Shown one piece after another: positions 50,335-58,949 of a stretch of DNA of 64,000 bases. Origin of the DNA: JAVBTR01 sp031556065 (lineage in GTDB: Bacteria; Bacillota; Clostridia; Christensenellales; Aristaeellaceae). The position numbers and the translations under genes were made by a program. Every line of letters begins with the position of its first letter. Positions within the stretch are counted from its first letter, which is position 1. The notes below the pieces were generated by a model. The model ran no database searches. It was not told where the DNA came from and worked only from the letters and a program-made list of their open reading frames with translations. The stretch covers positions 1 to 64,000 of the forward strand of contig JAVBTR010000006.1 in the NCBI GenBank assembly GCA_031556065.1, read 5' to 3'.

Positions 50335-52536
50335 ATGCAGGCAGATTACAAAATAGAAAAAAGCCACTTGCAAAAGACCCTTGAGCTGGTTAACAAACAA
50401 TGGGAAACCGCGGCTCAGGGGATGACGGAGAGGGCCTTGGCTCTGGAGGCGGCCCGGGATGAAATGCTGGAAAGGGTCACCTATGATATGGGCGGCCTGT
50501 ATTCCAAGCAAGGCTTTCAGGAAATGATGGAACTGAGCCAGGCCATGCAGCCCTTGCAGGAGGCCGCCGCAGCCCAGCAGATGGACGACCGGACCATGCA
50601 TACCCTGCTTTTAATGCGGGATTCGCCTTATTTTGCAAGAGTGGATTTTTGCTTTATCGGGGATGACCAGGGGGAAAAAGTGTATATTGGCCGGGGAACG
50701 CTTATGGATAAGGAAACCCTCGACATTTTCGTTTACGATTGGCGCACGCCCATTGCCAGTGTGTATTACCGCTATGGGGTGGGCCCAGCAAAATACGACG
50801 CGCCGGGCGGAGTGATTGAAGGAACGCTTAAATTAAAACGGCAGTATGAAATTGAACGAGGCGAAATGAAGTATTACTTCGACGCGGACGTGCAGGTAAT
50901 GGACGCCTTTTTAAGGGAACTGCTTTCGAAAAACACCACCCTGCAAATGAAGAGCATTGTGGAAACCATCCAGCGGGATCAGGACATGGTCATTCGGGAT
51001 ATGGAATCTGAACTGATGATGGTTCAGGGGGCAGCAGGTAGCGGCAAGACCTCGGTGGCCCTGCACCGGATCGCCTATTTGATGTACCAGGGGCTAATGG
51101 AAAAGAAGCTGGAAGCTGGCCAAATTCTGATTATTTCGCCTAATGCGGTGTTTGAACGGTATATTTCAAGGGTCTTGCCGGAGCTGGGGGAAAGACAGGT
51201 AAAGACGGTTTTGTTCGATGAGCTGTTCAGTGAAACCCTGCCCCAATGCGAATTTGAAAGCCGGGGCGCTTTTATGGAGAAATTTCTTGAAACCGGCATC
51301 AAGCCCAATGCCTTTAAGGGAAGCCGCAGTTATACGGTGATGCTGGAACGTTTTGTTAAAGAGCTTTCTAAAAGCATTATTCCTTTTAAAGATGTGTATT
51401 ATGGCAATACCCTTATTGCCAAAGGAGATGAACTGCGAGGAAAGATTCTGGAATCGAAGAAGAATTCTCCCCTGGCATACAAGCTAAAATGGCTGGAAAA
51501 TGAGATCATGGAAAAGGCCCACGAGCAAAAGCCGGAGTTGATGGCCAAGCTTCGGGAGGCTGCCATGGAAACTTTGACGGATTACAGCGAGCTAAAGCCC
51601 TATGTGCGGATGTTGGCTATAGAGGAAGCCCGCAAAACCATTGAAACGGTGCGAAGCTTTACAAGGGTAGATTGCCAGCAGGAATATTTAAAGCTTTATC
51701 AGAATAAGGCATTGTTTCACCGAATGGGTGAAGGCCTTTTAGATAAAAATGAGCTGGAAGCCATTCGGGTAGGAATGCTGGAAGCGCAAGGCTGGTCTTA
51801 CCAGGATGGGGCGGCTTTATGTTATATCACTGAAATGGTGCAGGGCTACGGTTACTACGGCGACATGCGCCAGGTGGTGCTGGACGAAGCCCAGGATACC
51901 GACGAAATGCATATAGCGCTGCTTAAGCTGCTTTTCCCAAGGGCCCACTTTACTATTTTAGGGGATGTGCACCAGACCCTTATGGGCAACAAGGGAGAAA
52001 GCCTCTACGATGCCTTTAAAGAGATATTGAATAAAAAATCTACCCTGATGGTGAATCTGAATAAGAGCTTTCGTTGCACGAAACAGATTTGGGCCTTTGC
52101 TTCCCAGTTTTTACCTCAGGGGCAAAAAGGGGAATGCTTTAGTAGGAATGGGGAGAAGCCTGCACTGTACGCCTTTGCAGGGGATGAACAGATGGCTTTG
52201 GTGGCCAGCCAATACCTAAAAGATGGCATGGGCTCCGTTGCGCTGATTGCCAAGACAGAAGCCCATGCCAAGGAGATTTTTACGCGGCTTAAAGACAGGC
52301 TTCCTTTAAAATTGTTGGACGGGGAGCATTTGCAGGACATTAAGGGCGTGTTTGTATTGCCTTTGTATGTGGCCAAGGGCCTGGAGTTTGATGGCGTGCT
52401 GCTGGCGGATGTCGATGAAAGCCATTACCACGGGCCGGAAGAGAAGGATTTGCTTTATATCGCTGCCACCCGCGCGCTGCACAGGCTAAGCGTTTTTTCA
52501 AGGGAGGCCATAACCCGTTTGCTGGAGGTGGAATAA
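50335..52536 (+). CDS. helD: HelD-like UvrD/Rep-family ATPase
   Basis: 733 residues from ATG 50335 (AAGGAG eight bases upstream; ATG 50329 is too close). N-terminal coiled-coil arm (residues 5-80), a domain around 100-185 with FDYDWRTPIAS-like text (IFVYDWRTPIAS), Walker A GAAGSGKTS at 232-240, Walker B LDEAQD, and a UvrD-type C-terminal motif (AKGLEFDGVLLADV). HelD removes stalled or idle RNA polymerase from DNA. It follows hypE by 13 bases but is unrelated to hydrogenase. Overlaps the next gene by 1 base. Confidence 0.88.
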   Translation: MQADYKIEKSHLQKTLELVNKQWETAAQGMTERALALEAARDEMLERVTYDMGGLYSKQGFQEMMELSQAMQPLQEAAAAQQMDDRTMHTLLLMRDSPYFARVDFCFIGDDQGEKVYIGRGTLMDKETLDIFVYDWRTPIASVYYRYGVGPAKYDAPGGVIEGTLKLKRQYEIERGEMKYYFDADVQVMDAFLRELLSKNTTLQMKSIVETIQRDQDMVIRDMESELMMVQGAAGSGKTSVALHRIAYLMYQGLMEKKLEAGQILIISPNAVFERYISRVLPELGERQVKTVLFDELFSETLPQCEFESRGAFMEKFLETGIKPNAFKGSRSYTVMLERFVKELSKSIIPFKDVYYGNTLIAKGDELRGKILESKKNSPLAYKLKWLENEIMEKAHEQKPELMAKLREAAMETLTDYSELKPYVRMLAIEEARKTIETVRSFTRVDCQQEYLKLYQNKALFHRMGEGLLDKNELEAIRVGMLEAQGWSYQDGAALCYITEMVQGYGYYGDMRQVVLDEAQDTDEMHIALLKLLFPRAHFTILGDVHQTLMGNKGESLYDAFKEILNKKSTLMVNLNKSFRCTKQIWAFASQFLPQGQKGECFSRNGEKPALYAFAGDEQMALVASQYLKDGMGSVALIAKTEAHAKEIFTRLKDRLPLKLLDGEHLQDIKGVFVLPLYVAKGLEFDGVLLADVDESHYHGPEEKDLLYIAATRALHRLSVFSREAITRLLEVE

Positions 52537-52826
52537 TGGTATTTGAAGAGATTGCCGCGATCATGGGCGTTATCTTGCTAAGAGATGAAACGGAATTCAC
52601 CGAAGATTTTGAATTAACCTGTGAAAACGGAATTACCCCCTTTGAAGTAGCCAAGCTGGCTATTGCTATGGAAAAGCACTTCGCTTTGGAACTGTACGAT
52701 GAAAAAGTCGCCCTGTTTAAAACATTGGGCGACGCGGCAAAGCATATCGAAATGCTTTTGGAACAGGGTTTTGGCAAGCCCGTTTTAAGCCGGGAGGAAG
52801 ACAGGAACGCCTGGTTTTACGAGTGA
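52536..52826 (+). CDS. Acyl-carrier-protein-like small protein without the carrier serine
   Basis: 96 residues. The helical pattern ITPFEVAKLAIAMEKHFALELYDEKVALFKTLGDAAKHIEMLLEQ (residues 33-78) resembles the ACP fold (helix II, then ...TVGDAxxYI), but the DSL phosphopantetheine site is replaced by NGITPFE, with no Ser. It is probably not a carrier. Its ATG overlaps the HelD stop by one base, so it is co-translated with it. Convergent overlap of 10 bases with the AraC gene. Function unknown. Confidence 0.6.
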   Translation: MVFEEIAAIMGVILLRDETEFTEDFELTCENGITPFEVAKLAIAMEKHFALELYDEKVALFKTLGDAAKHIEMLLEQGFGKPVLSREEDRNAWFYE

Positions 52827-53602
52827 AGCCGCTGCTTTGTCATGTATGCTTTGGGAGATAGGCCGTAGCGCTGCTTAAAGGCGCGGTAAAAGGTGCAAAG
52901 GCTGTCGAAACCCGCTTCAAACCCGGCCTGAGAGGCGCTTAGTTCCGCGTTTTCCAATAGCTCCGCGGCGTAGCCTGTGCGCAGGGTGTTGATATAGTCG
53001 TTATACGTGCAGCCAATTTGCCCAGAAAAACATCTGGAAACCCGGTAACGGCTTACGTGAAGGGCCGCTGCCAGGGATTCTAAGGATAAGGGTTGGCGAT
53101 AATTTTCGTCTAAATAAAGCAAAAGCTTGTGCAATAAATCCTCGCCCTCCGGGGCGGGGCGTTTTTGTGTGGGTAACATTTCCAGCAGGCGGCCCAGCAG
53201 TACGCCAAGATAGGCCTTGCGAAGGGGCAAAGAAAGGCCTTCATCTTCCAGGGCATGGAAGGCGGCCAGGACATCTTTGTGAATAAAGGAGGCTTCTAAA
53301 AAGGGCAGAACCGGACGGTAGTGGGTGAGCCGGTGGGTATATTCAGGCACCAAATCCCCGTGAAAAATGATCAGCTTGGCTTCGCTTTGTTCAGGGGTAT
53401 AGTGGCTGTGAACAGTGTTGGGGAAAACAATGGCCATTTCACCTGGATGCAGGGTTTGAGTGCATTCGCCAATGGTCATTTCCAAGGTGCCTTCCAGGGC
53501 AAAAACCAACTCGGTATGGCTGTGAATATGGGGGATAAAGCTCAGGTTGTGGCCTGTAAACAGGTCGAAGAGCTTTTCCCGCCGTTCGTAAAAGGCGGCC
53601 AT
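52817..53602 (-). CDS. AraC-family regulator with cupin sensor
   Basis: 261 residues. The N-terminal cupin (HIHSHTELVFALEGTLEMTIGE, residues 20-45) binds a small sugar-like ligand; the C-terminal AraC domain has two helix-turn-helices (SLESLAAALHVSRYRVSRCF; ASQAGFEAGFDSLCTFYRAFKQRYG). It is divergent from the two Gfo/Idh oxidoreductases and the isomerase and probably controls them. An imperfect repeat TAGCA-N7-TGCTA lies between at 53668-53684. Confidence 0.88.
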   Translation of the reverse strand: MAAFYERREKLFDLFTGHNLSFIPHIHSHTELVFALEGTLEMTIGECTQTLHPGEMAIVFPNTVHSHYTPEQSEAKLIIFHGDLVPEYTHRLTHYRPVLPFLEASFIHKDVLAAFHALEDEGLSLPLRKAYLGVLLGRLLEMLPTQKRPAPEGEDLLHKLLLYLDENYRQPLSLESLAAALHVSRYRVSRCFSGQIGCTYNDYINTLRTGYAAELLENAELSASQAGFEAGFDSLCTFYRAFKQRYGLSPKAYMTKQRLHS

Positions 53603-53723
53603 AAGGGCTTCGCACCTCTTCTCGTTGCAATATTTGATAAGGTTTCGCCTCTAATCGAGAAGAATTATAGCATTATTTGTGCTACTATACAACCAATGAC
53701 AATTATTAATGAGGTGTTTAATA

Positions 53724-54773
53724 ATGAATTTAGCCATTGTTGGGTACGGCGGAATGGGTAGCTGGCATCATAAAAGCATTGTGGAAAACGTAAAGGAAAT
53801 AAAGGTGGTGGGGGCCTGGGATATTCGCCAGGAAGCCCTTGAAAAAGCCAAGGAGAACGGATTGAAGGCCTATGAAAGCTTTCAAGCTGTTTTAAAAGAC
53901 GAGGCCATCGATATCGTGACCATTGCCACACCTAACGATTTTCATAAGGATTTGGCCATCGCCGCCCTTCGTGCCGGCAAAAACGTGGTATGTGAAAAGC
54001 CTGTGACTTTAAACGCTGGGGAATTGGAAGAGATTATGATGGTTGCCAAGGAAACGGGCAAGCTGTTTTCCATACACCAGAACCGCCGCTGGGACAAGGA
54101 TTACTGCATGGTGAAAAAGGTATTAAGCGAGGGCACTATTGGTAAGCCTTACTTTATTGAAAGTCGGGTCCAGGGTTCTCGGGGGGCCATGCATGGCTGG
54201 CGGGGCCATAAAATGAATGGCGGCGGCATGCTGTTGGATTGGGGTGTGCATCTGATCGACCAGATAATGGACCTGTTCGATTCCAAGGTGCTTTCCGTCG
54301 AAGGGCACCTGGTTTCCGTGAAGACACCGGAGGTAGAGGATAACATTAAAGTGACCCTGCGGTTCGAAAACGGGGTAACAGCCATGCTTGAAATGGCCAC
54401 TAATTGCTTTATTAACCAGCCCCGCTGGCATGTGAGCTGCGAAAACGGCACCATGCAGATCGATGGCTGGAGCTGTGCTGGAAAGATGGTGCAATTGAAC
54501 ACCAGCGCGCCCCTCGAATGGGCGGATGATATCGTATACACGGAAGCGGGCCCCACCCGTACCATGGCACCCAGGCCTCCGGAAACCACCATTGAGTTGC
54601 CTTTGCCGGAGGTTGAAACGAATTGGTCGGATTATTACAAGAACATCGTTAACGTCATAGAAGGGAAGGCGGAGTTGATCGTGAAGCCGGAGGAGGCTTT
54701 AAGGGTGATGAAGGTGATCGACCTGTTGTTCCAATCCCAGGACAAAAAATGCGGCTTGCCTTGCTGCATTTAA
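53724..54773 (+). CDS. Gfo/Idh/MocA-family oxidoreductase 1
   Basis: 349 residues from ATG 53724, placed by GAGGTG seven bases upstream. The N-terminal Rossmann fold has VGYGGMGSWHH and the conserved EKPVT; the catalytic-domain region includes WGVHLIDQ. These enzymes oxidise or reduce sugars, inositols or glycosides with NAD(P). First gene of a three-gene operon with a second oxidoreductase and a TIM-barrel isomerase, suggesting a keto-sugar or inositol-like pathway. The substrate cannot be set from sequence. Confidence 0.9.
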   Translation: MNLAIVGYGGMGSWHHKSIVENVKEIKVVGAWDIRQEALEKAKENGLKAYESFQAVLKDEAIDIVTIATPNDFHKDLAIAALRAGKNVVCEKPVTLNAGELEEIMMVAKETGKLFSIHQNRRWDKDYCMVKKVLSEGTIGKPYFIESRVQGSRGAMHGWRGHKMNGGGMLLDWGVHLIDQIMDLFDSKVLSVEGHLVSVKTPEVEDNIKVTLRFENGVTAMLEMATNCFINQPRWHVSCENGTMQIDGWSCAGKMVQLNTSAPLEWADDIVYTEAGPTRTMAPRPPETTIELPLPEVETNWSDYYKNIVNVIEGKAELIVKPEEALRVMKVIDLLFQSQDKKCGLPCCI

Positions 54774-54789
54774 AATATGGAGGTAGAGC

Positions 54790-55950
54790 ATGATCAATAT
54801 TGCGATGATCGGCGTGGGGGCCATCAGCGGGATCTACTTGGAAAACCTGACAAAGACCTTTAAAGAAGTAAAGATTTTGGGGGTCTGCGATCTGGTTCGG
54901 GAACGGGCGGAAAAGGCCCAGGCAGCCTACGGTGTTGAAAAGCTGTACGAAACCATGCACGATGCTTTTAAGGACCCCCAGGTGCAGATCGTTTTGAACC
55001 TTACCAGGCCCTACGAGCATTTTGAAGTAACCAAGGCCGCCCTTTTGGCAGGCAAACATGTGTATTCCGAAAAGCCACTGGCAGCGGATTTTGAAGAGGG
55101 CAGGGAACTGGTTCGCATTGCCAAAGAGCAGAGCCTGATGCTGGGTGGTGCGCCGGACACCTATCTGGGCGCGGGGATACAGACCTGCCGCAAACTCATC
55201 GACGATGGGGTGATCGGCCAGCCGATTGGCGCAGCCTGCTTCATGATCTGCCACGGCCATGAAACCTGGCATCCAGACCCGGAGTTTTATTACAAGCGGG
55301 GCGGCGGCCCTATGATGGACATGGGTCCTTACTATGTAACAGCGCTAATCAACCTTCTAGGCGGTGTAAAGGGCGTTACCGGGGTAACGAAAAAGAGCTT
55401 TGAAAACCGCACCATTACCAGCCAGCCCCATTACGGCGAAAATGTAACGGTGGATGTGGATACTTATGTGACCGGAACTCTGCACTTTGAATCTGGCGCA
55501 GTGGGCACCCTGTTCACTACCTTCGATGTGTATTACGGCGGCCGCAACCAGGCCAGGTTTGAAATTTATGGAACCAAAGGCACTCTGATGGTGCCAGACC
55601 CCAATACCTTTGGAGGGCCTATCCGCCTGTTCAGGCCTGAGGACCAGATCAAGGGGGCGGCGGTGGATCCGGCCCTGCTGGGGGCCGCTGGGGGGATGGA
55701 AGGCTTTAAAGAAATTCCCTTAATGTTCGATTACAACGAGAACAGCCGGGGCGTGGGCTTGGCGGACATGTGCAAGGCCCTTGAAACGGGCAGGGCGTTC
55801 AGAGCTAGCTATGAACAGACCGAGCATGTTCTTGAAATTCTCTGCGCTTTTGAAAAAAGCAGTGAAAAAAAGGCCTACTGGCCTCTTGAAACCAGCTTTG
55901 AAACCCGGGAACCCATGAAAAACAATGCCATGCACGGCATTTTAGATTAA
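54790..55950 (+). CDS. Gfo/Idh/MocA-family oxidoreductase 2
   Basis: 386 residues. Nucleotide-binding motif IGVGAISGIYLEN, then SEKPLA; the C-terminal domain includes GGGPMMDMGPYYVTALINLLG. Only distantly related to the preceding oxidoreductase. GGAGG precedes the ATG. Likely acts in the same pathway, perhaps on the other end of a redox pair (inference). Confidence 0.9.
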   Translation: MINIAMIGVGAISGIYLENLTKTFKEVKILGVCDLVRERAEKAQAAYGVEKLYETMHDAFKDPQVQIVLNLTRPYEHFEVTKAALLAGKHVYSEKPLAADFEEGRELVRIAKEQSLMLGGAPDTYLGAGIQTCRKLIDDGVIGQPIGAACFMICHGHETWHPDPEFYYKRGGGPMMDMGPYYVTALINLLGGVKGVTGVTKKSFENRTITSQPHYGENVTVDVDTYVTGTLHFESGAVGTLFTTFDVYYGGRNQARFEIYGTKGTLMVPDPNTFGGPIRLFRPEDQIKGAAVDPALLGAAGGMEGFKEIPLMFDYNENSRGVGLADMCKALETGRAFRASYEQTEHVLEILCAFEKSSEKKAYWPLETSFETREPMKNNAMHGILD

Positions 55951-55962
55951 GGAGGAACGACT

Positions 55963-56775
55963 ATGAAAATCGCGTATACTGGCTGGACCTGGCTGATTAA
56001 CCATCAAGACAACCGCAAGTTCGATCTAGAGCAGGCCATTAAGGAATGCAAGTATCTGGGTTATGATTATTTGGAAAACTTCGCCTTTATTGCGGATTTC
56101 TACGAGGATCCCAGTGAATTAAAGGCGCTGCTGGACAAATATGATGCCCAGATGGTGAATCTATACGGGCATTTCGGCGATAAGCCGGAAGAGGATTACG
56201 CCCGCTGTGTAAAGCAGATCGATTTCCTTAAGGCCATTGGCGGAACCCATTACAACTGCCAGGGCAGCTGCTGGAATGAAGCGCCCTTCAGGCGGCCGTT
56301 GGACGAACAAAAGGTAACAATGTATGCAGAGCTTTCCAATAAGCTAGGGGCCTACTGCAAGGAAAAGGGCGTAACGCTGTGCTTCCATCCCCATGCCAAT
56401 TCCGCTGTGTTTGAAAGGGATCAGATTGAGTTTTTTGTGAAGCATACGGACGCTAATCTGGTAAGCCTGTGCTTGGATACGGCTCACACCACCATTGCGG
56501 ACATGAATGCGGCCGAGGCATTTGAGCAGTTCGCAGACCGCATTGGTTATGTGCACTTAAAGGACGTGGATCCTACTCAGGCCAAGAGCGATCGGCCCAT
56601 GAGTGCGTTCAGGGCGCTGGGACTGGGCACGGTGGATTTTGTCGGCGTGGTGAATGTGCTGAAGAAGCATGGGTATGATGGGGTGCTTTGCGTGGAATTG
56701 GATAACCCGGAGGTGTGCAACTACAACTCTGCAGAGGTTTCCCGTAAGTACATCAAAAATGCACTGAAAATGTAG
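55963..56775 (+). CDS. Sugar phosphate isomerase/epimerase (TIM barrel, IolE-like)
   Basis: 270 residues, xylose-isomerase-like AP2EC fold. Metal/catalytic residues fit FHPHANS, CLDTAH, YVHLKDVD and CVELDNP. AGGAGG lies before the ATG and the gene is 12 bases after the second oxidoreductase. Pairing of two Gfo/Idh oxidoreductases with such an isomerase is common in inositol and rare-sugar catabolism. Confidence 0.88.
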   Translation: MKIAYTGWTWLINHQDNRKFDLEQAIKECKYLGYDYLENFAFIADFYEDPSELKALLDKYDAQMVNLYGHFGDKPEEDYARCVKQIDFLKAIGGTHYNCQGSCWNEAPFRRPLDEQKVTMYAELSNKLGAYCKEKGVTLCFHPHANSAVFERDQIEFFVKHTDANLVSLCLDTAHTTIADMNAAEAFEQFADRIGYVHLKDVDPTQAKSDRPMSAFRALGLGTVDFVGVVNVLKKHGYDGVLCVELDNPEVCNYNSAEVSRKYIKNALKM

Positions 56776-56833
56776 GGTGAAGGGTTTCGGCCCTTGATAG
56801 AAGATTAAAAGAAGGCGACAAACTGAATAATAA

Positions 56834-56867
56834 AGAGGGCAGCTGCAAGTTGATGCGGCTGCCCTCT
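56834..56867. terminator. Bidirectional terminator between converging operons
   Basis: AGAGGGCAGC and complement (10-bp stem, 14-base loop). On the minus strand it is followed by TTTATTATTC, on the plus strand by CTTAAAAATC. Separates the isomerase gene and the purine transporter operon. Confidence 0.75.
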
Positions 56868-56880
56868 CTTAAAAATCCCC

Positions 56881-57843
56881 TTACCTTTCCTCTCGGAAGT
56901 AGTTGACGCCGCAGGCGGCAGGCTGCTGGTTCTCCTTCTTCATACGAATGGAGGACACCACCAGCACAATGCACGTTACCACAAAGGGCAGCATGGAGAA
57001 AATAGATGAGGGGATATTGATTACGCTGGCAGGCACATAAAGCCTTAACACGCTTAACGCGCCGAAAGCCAGGCTGCCCACAATGGCACGCAGAGGCTTC
57101 CAGGAGGCGAAGATAACCAGCGCCACTGCGATCCAGCCCTGGCCGCTAATAATGTTGGGCTGCCAGTTGCCAACGCAGGTGACCAGGGCGATATATACGC
57201 CGCCCAGGGCGCAGATGCCGCCCCCAAGCAATACGTGAATATACTTATACCGCGTTACATTGACGCCCATGGCATCGGCTGCCGCAGGGTTTTCACCAAT
57301 GGCTCGCAGGTTAAGGCCCGTGTGGGTACGGTTAAAATAAATGTACAAGGCAATGGCAATGGCTACAGCTAAATAGGTAATAATGCTTTGGTTGAACAGC
57401 AGCTTTCCGATCACGGGAAGGTTGGTGAGAAAACCCATGTTCAAAGGCAGAAGCGCATCCTTAACCCCCTTGGAAAGGGCCAAGGTCTCTACAGAGGCGA
57501 ACTTGATATTCTGCCCAATAAAGTTGGCAGCGCCGGTGCCGAAAATGGTCAGGGTCAAGCCGGTTACGTTTTGGTTGGCGTGGAGGGTGACAGTCAAAAA
57601 CGCGAACAGCAGCGAAGAGAGCACCCCAGCTGCAAATCCGGCCACAATGGCCAGAAACGCGTTCTGGGTAGCCATAACCACTGCGTAGGAGCAAATAGCG
57701 CCCATGTACATAATGCCTTCCACGCCCAGGTTCATGCTGCCGGATTTCTGCGTAAGAATCTCACCCAGAGTACCAAGCAAAAGCGGCGTGCCAGCCAGAA
57801 TTGCCGCGTAAAGGAAGGATTGCACATAATTAACAAATTCCAT
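56881..57843 (-). CDS. Nucleoside-type ABC transporter permease (BmpD/NupQ-like)
   Basis: 320 residues, about eight to nine hydrophobic segments. ILTQKSGSMNLGVEGIMYMGA is the classic start of this family; NRTHTGLNLRAIGENPAAADAMGVNVTRYKY is the conserved cytoplasmic loop. Second channel subunit of a BMP-type importer that takes purine nucleosides or bases. Shares one base with the preceding permease gene. Confidence 0.92.
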   Translation of the reverse strand: MEFVNYVQSFLYAAILAGTPLLLGTLGEILTQKSGSMNLGVEGIMYMGAICSYAVVMATQNAFLAIVAGFAAGVLSSLLFAFLTVTLHANQNVTGLTLTIFGTGAANFIGQNIKFASVETLALSKGVKDALLPLNMGFLTNLPVIGKLLFNQSIITYLAVAIAIALYIYFNRTHTGLNLRAIGENPAAADAMGVNVTRYKYIHVLLGGGICALGGVYIALVTCVGNWQPNIISGQGWIAVALVIFASWKPLRAIVGSLAFGALSVLRLYVPASVINIPSSIFSMLPFVVTCIVLVVSSIRMKKENQQPAACGVNYFREER

Positions 57844-58949
57844 TACTTTACCCCCTTAATGACGACGATCCGATAGCGGACAAAGAAGGCAGAACCCAGT
57901 ACGAAGAACAGAATAATTCCCTGCAAAATATCGCCCATAGCGGAAGGAATATTGTACTGGGTCTGAATGACGGAGCAGCCCTTTTGCATAATCGCGAAGA
58001 GAAAGGATACAAACAGAATAATCGTCGGAGAAAGCTTCGAAAGCCAAGCAATGGATATGGCTGTAAAGCCCCGGCCATTGGCGATCTGCTCGGTTAACTG
58101 GCGATCCGGCCCCGCTACCTGCAGCATGCCCGCCAGGCCACAAATGCCTGCGGATAACAGCATGGTGCGGAAGATGATCTTGTTAACGGGCATCCCCGCA
58201 TAGCGGGCGGTATTTACGTTTTCGCCCACCACAGACAATTCATAGCCCTGCTTGGTGTATTTAAGGTAAACGCTCAAGACCACTACCAGCACCAACATCA
58301 CGATCCAGCCAATATGTACCCCTCCAATAAAGGGAATGGGCACCTCCGGCAGCCGGGCGTTTTTCACAAACCGGGGCATGGCAGAAAAGCCGCTCATGGT
58401 AGGATCACGCCATGGGCCTTCCTTAAGGAATTGGATGATGTAAAGAACGATGTAGTTGAGCATTAGGGTGAACAGGGTTTCATTGGTACCGAAGCGGACC
58501 TTGAAAAACGCGGGAATTAGCCCCCAGAGCCCAGCGCCCACAAAAGCGGCTGCGGCCATGGCTACAATTAAAAGCCACTGAGGCATTTCGTTGTGGAAAT
58601 AGGCGAAATAGCTGGCACAGATTGCGCCCACGCAAATTTGCCCCTCCGCGCCGATGTTCCAAAAACGCATTTTAAAAGCCAAAGTGACACCCAGGGAGGT
58701 AACGCATAGGGGAATCATCATCTTGATGGTTTCCTTTTGCATAGCCACGGACCCTAACGCCCCTTCGATCAGCGTGCCATAAACGGAGATGGGGTTGTGG
58801 CCCATGAAAAGCAAGAAAACACCGCCGGTAATCAGGCCGAACAAAATCGGTACCAGCTGATAGATAACTGCCTGGGTGCGGGTCAGCCTTGTGCGGTATT
58901 GAATATAGAACCGGGGCATGTGGCTAAGGGCTCTTTTCATGCTAGGCAT
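57843..58949 (-). CDS. Nucleoside-type ABC transporter permease (BmpC/NupP-like)
   Basis: 368 residues from ATG 58949 with GAGGAGG six bases upstream; a start at 58964 would lie deeper inside the ATPase gene. FKMRFWNIGAEGQICVGAI and GYELSVVGENVNTARYAGMPVNKI are family motifs. First channel subunit, overlapping the ATPase gene by 8 bases. Confidence 0.9.
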   Translation of the reverse strand: MPSMKRALSHMPRFYIQYRTRLTRTQAVIYQLVPILFGLITGGVFLLFMGHNPISVYGTLIEGALGSVAMQKETIKMMIPLCVTSLGVTLAFKMRFWNIGAEGQICVGAICASYFAYFHNEMPQWLLIVAMAAAAFVGAGLWGLIPAFFKVRFGTNETLFTLMLNYIVLYIIQFLKEGPWRDPTMSGFSAMPRFVKNARLPEVPIPFIGGVHIGWIVMLVLVVVLSVYLKYTKQGYELSVVGENVNTARYAGMPVNKIIFRTMLLSAGICGLAGMLQVAGPDRQLTEQIANGRGFTAISIAWLSKLSPTIILFVSFLFAIMQKGCSVIQTQYNIPSAMGDILQGIILFFVLGSAFFVRYRIVVIKGVK

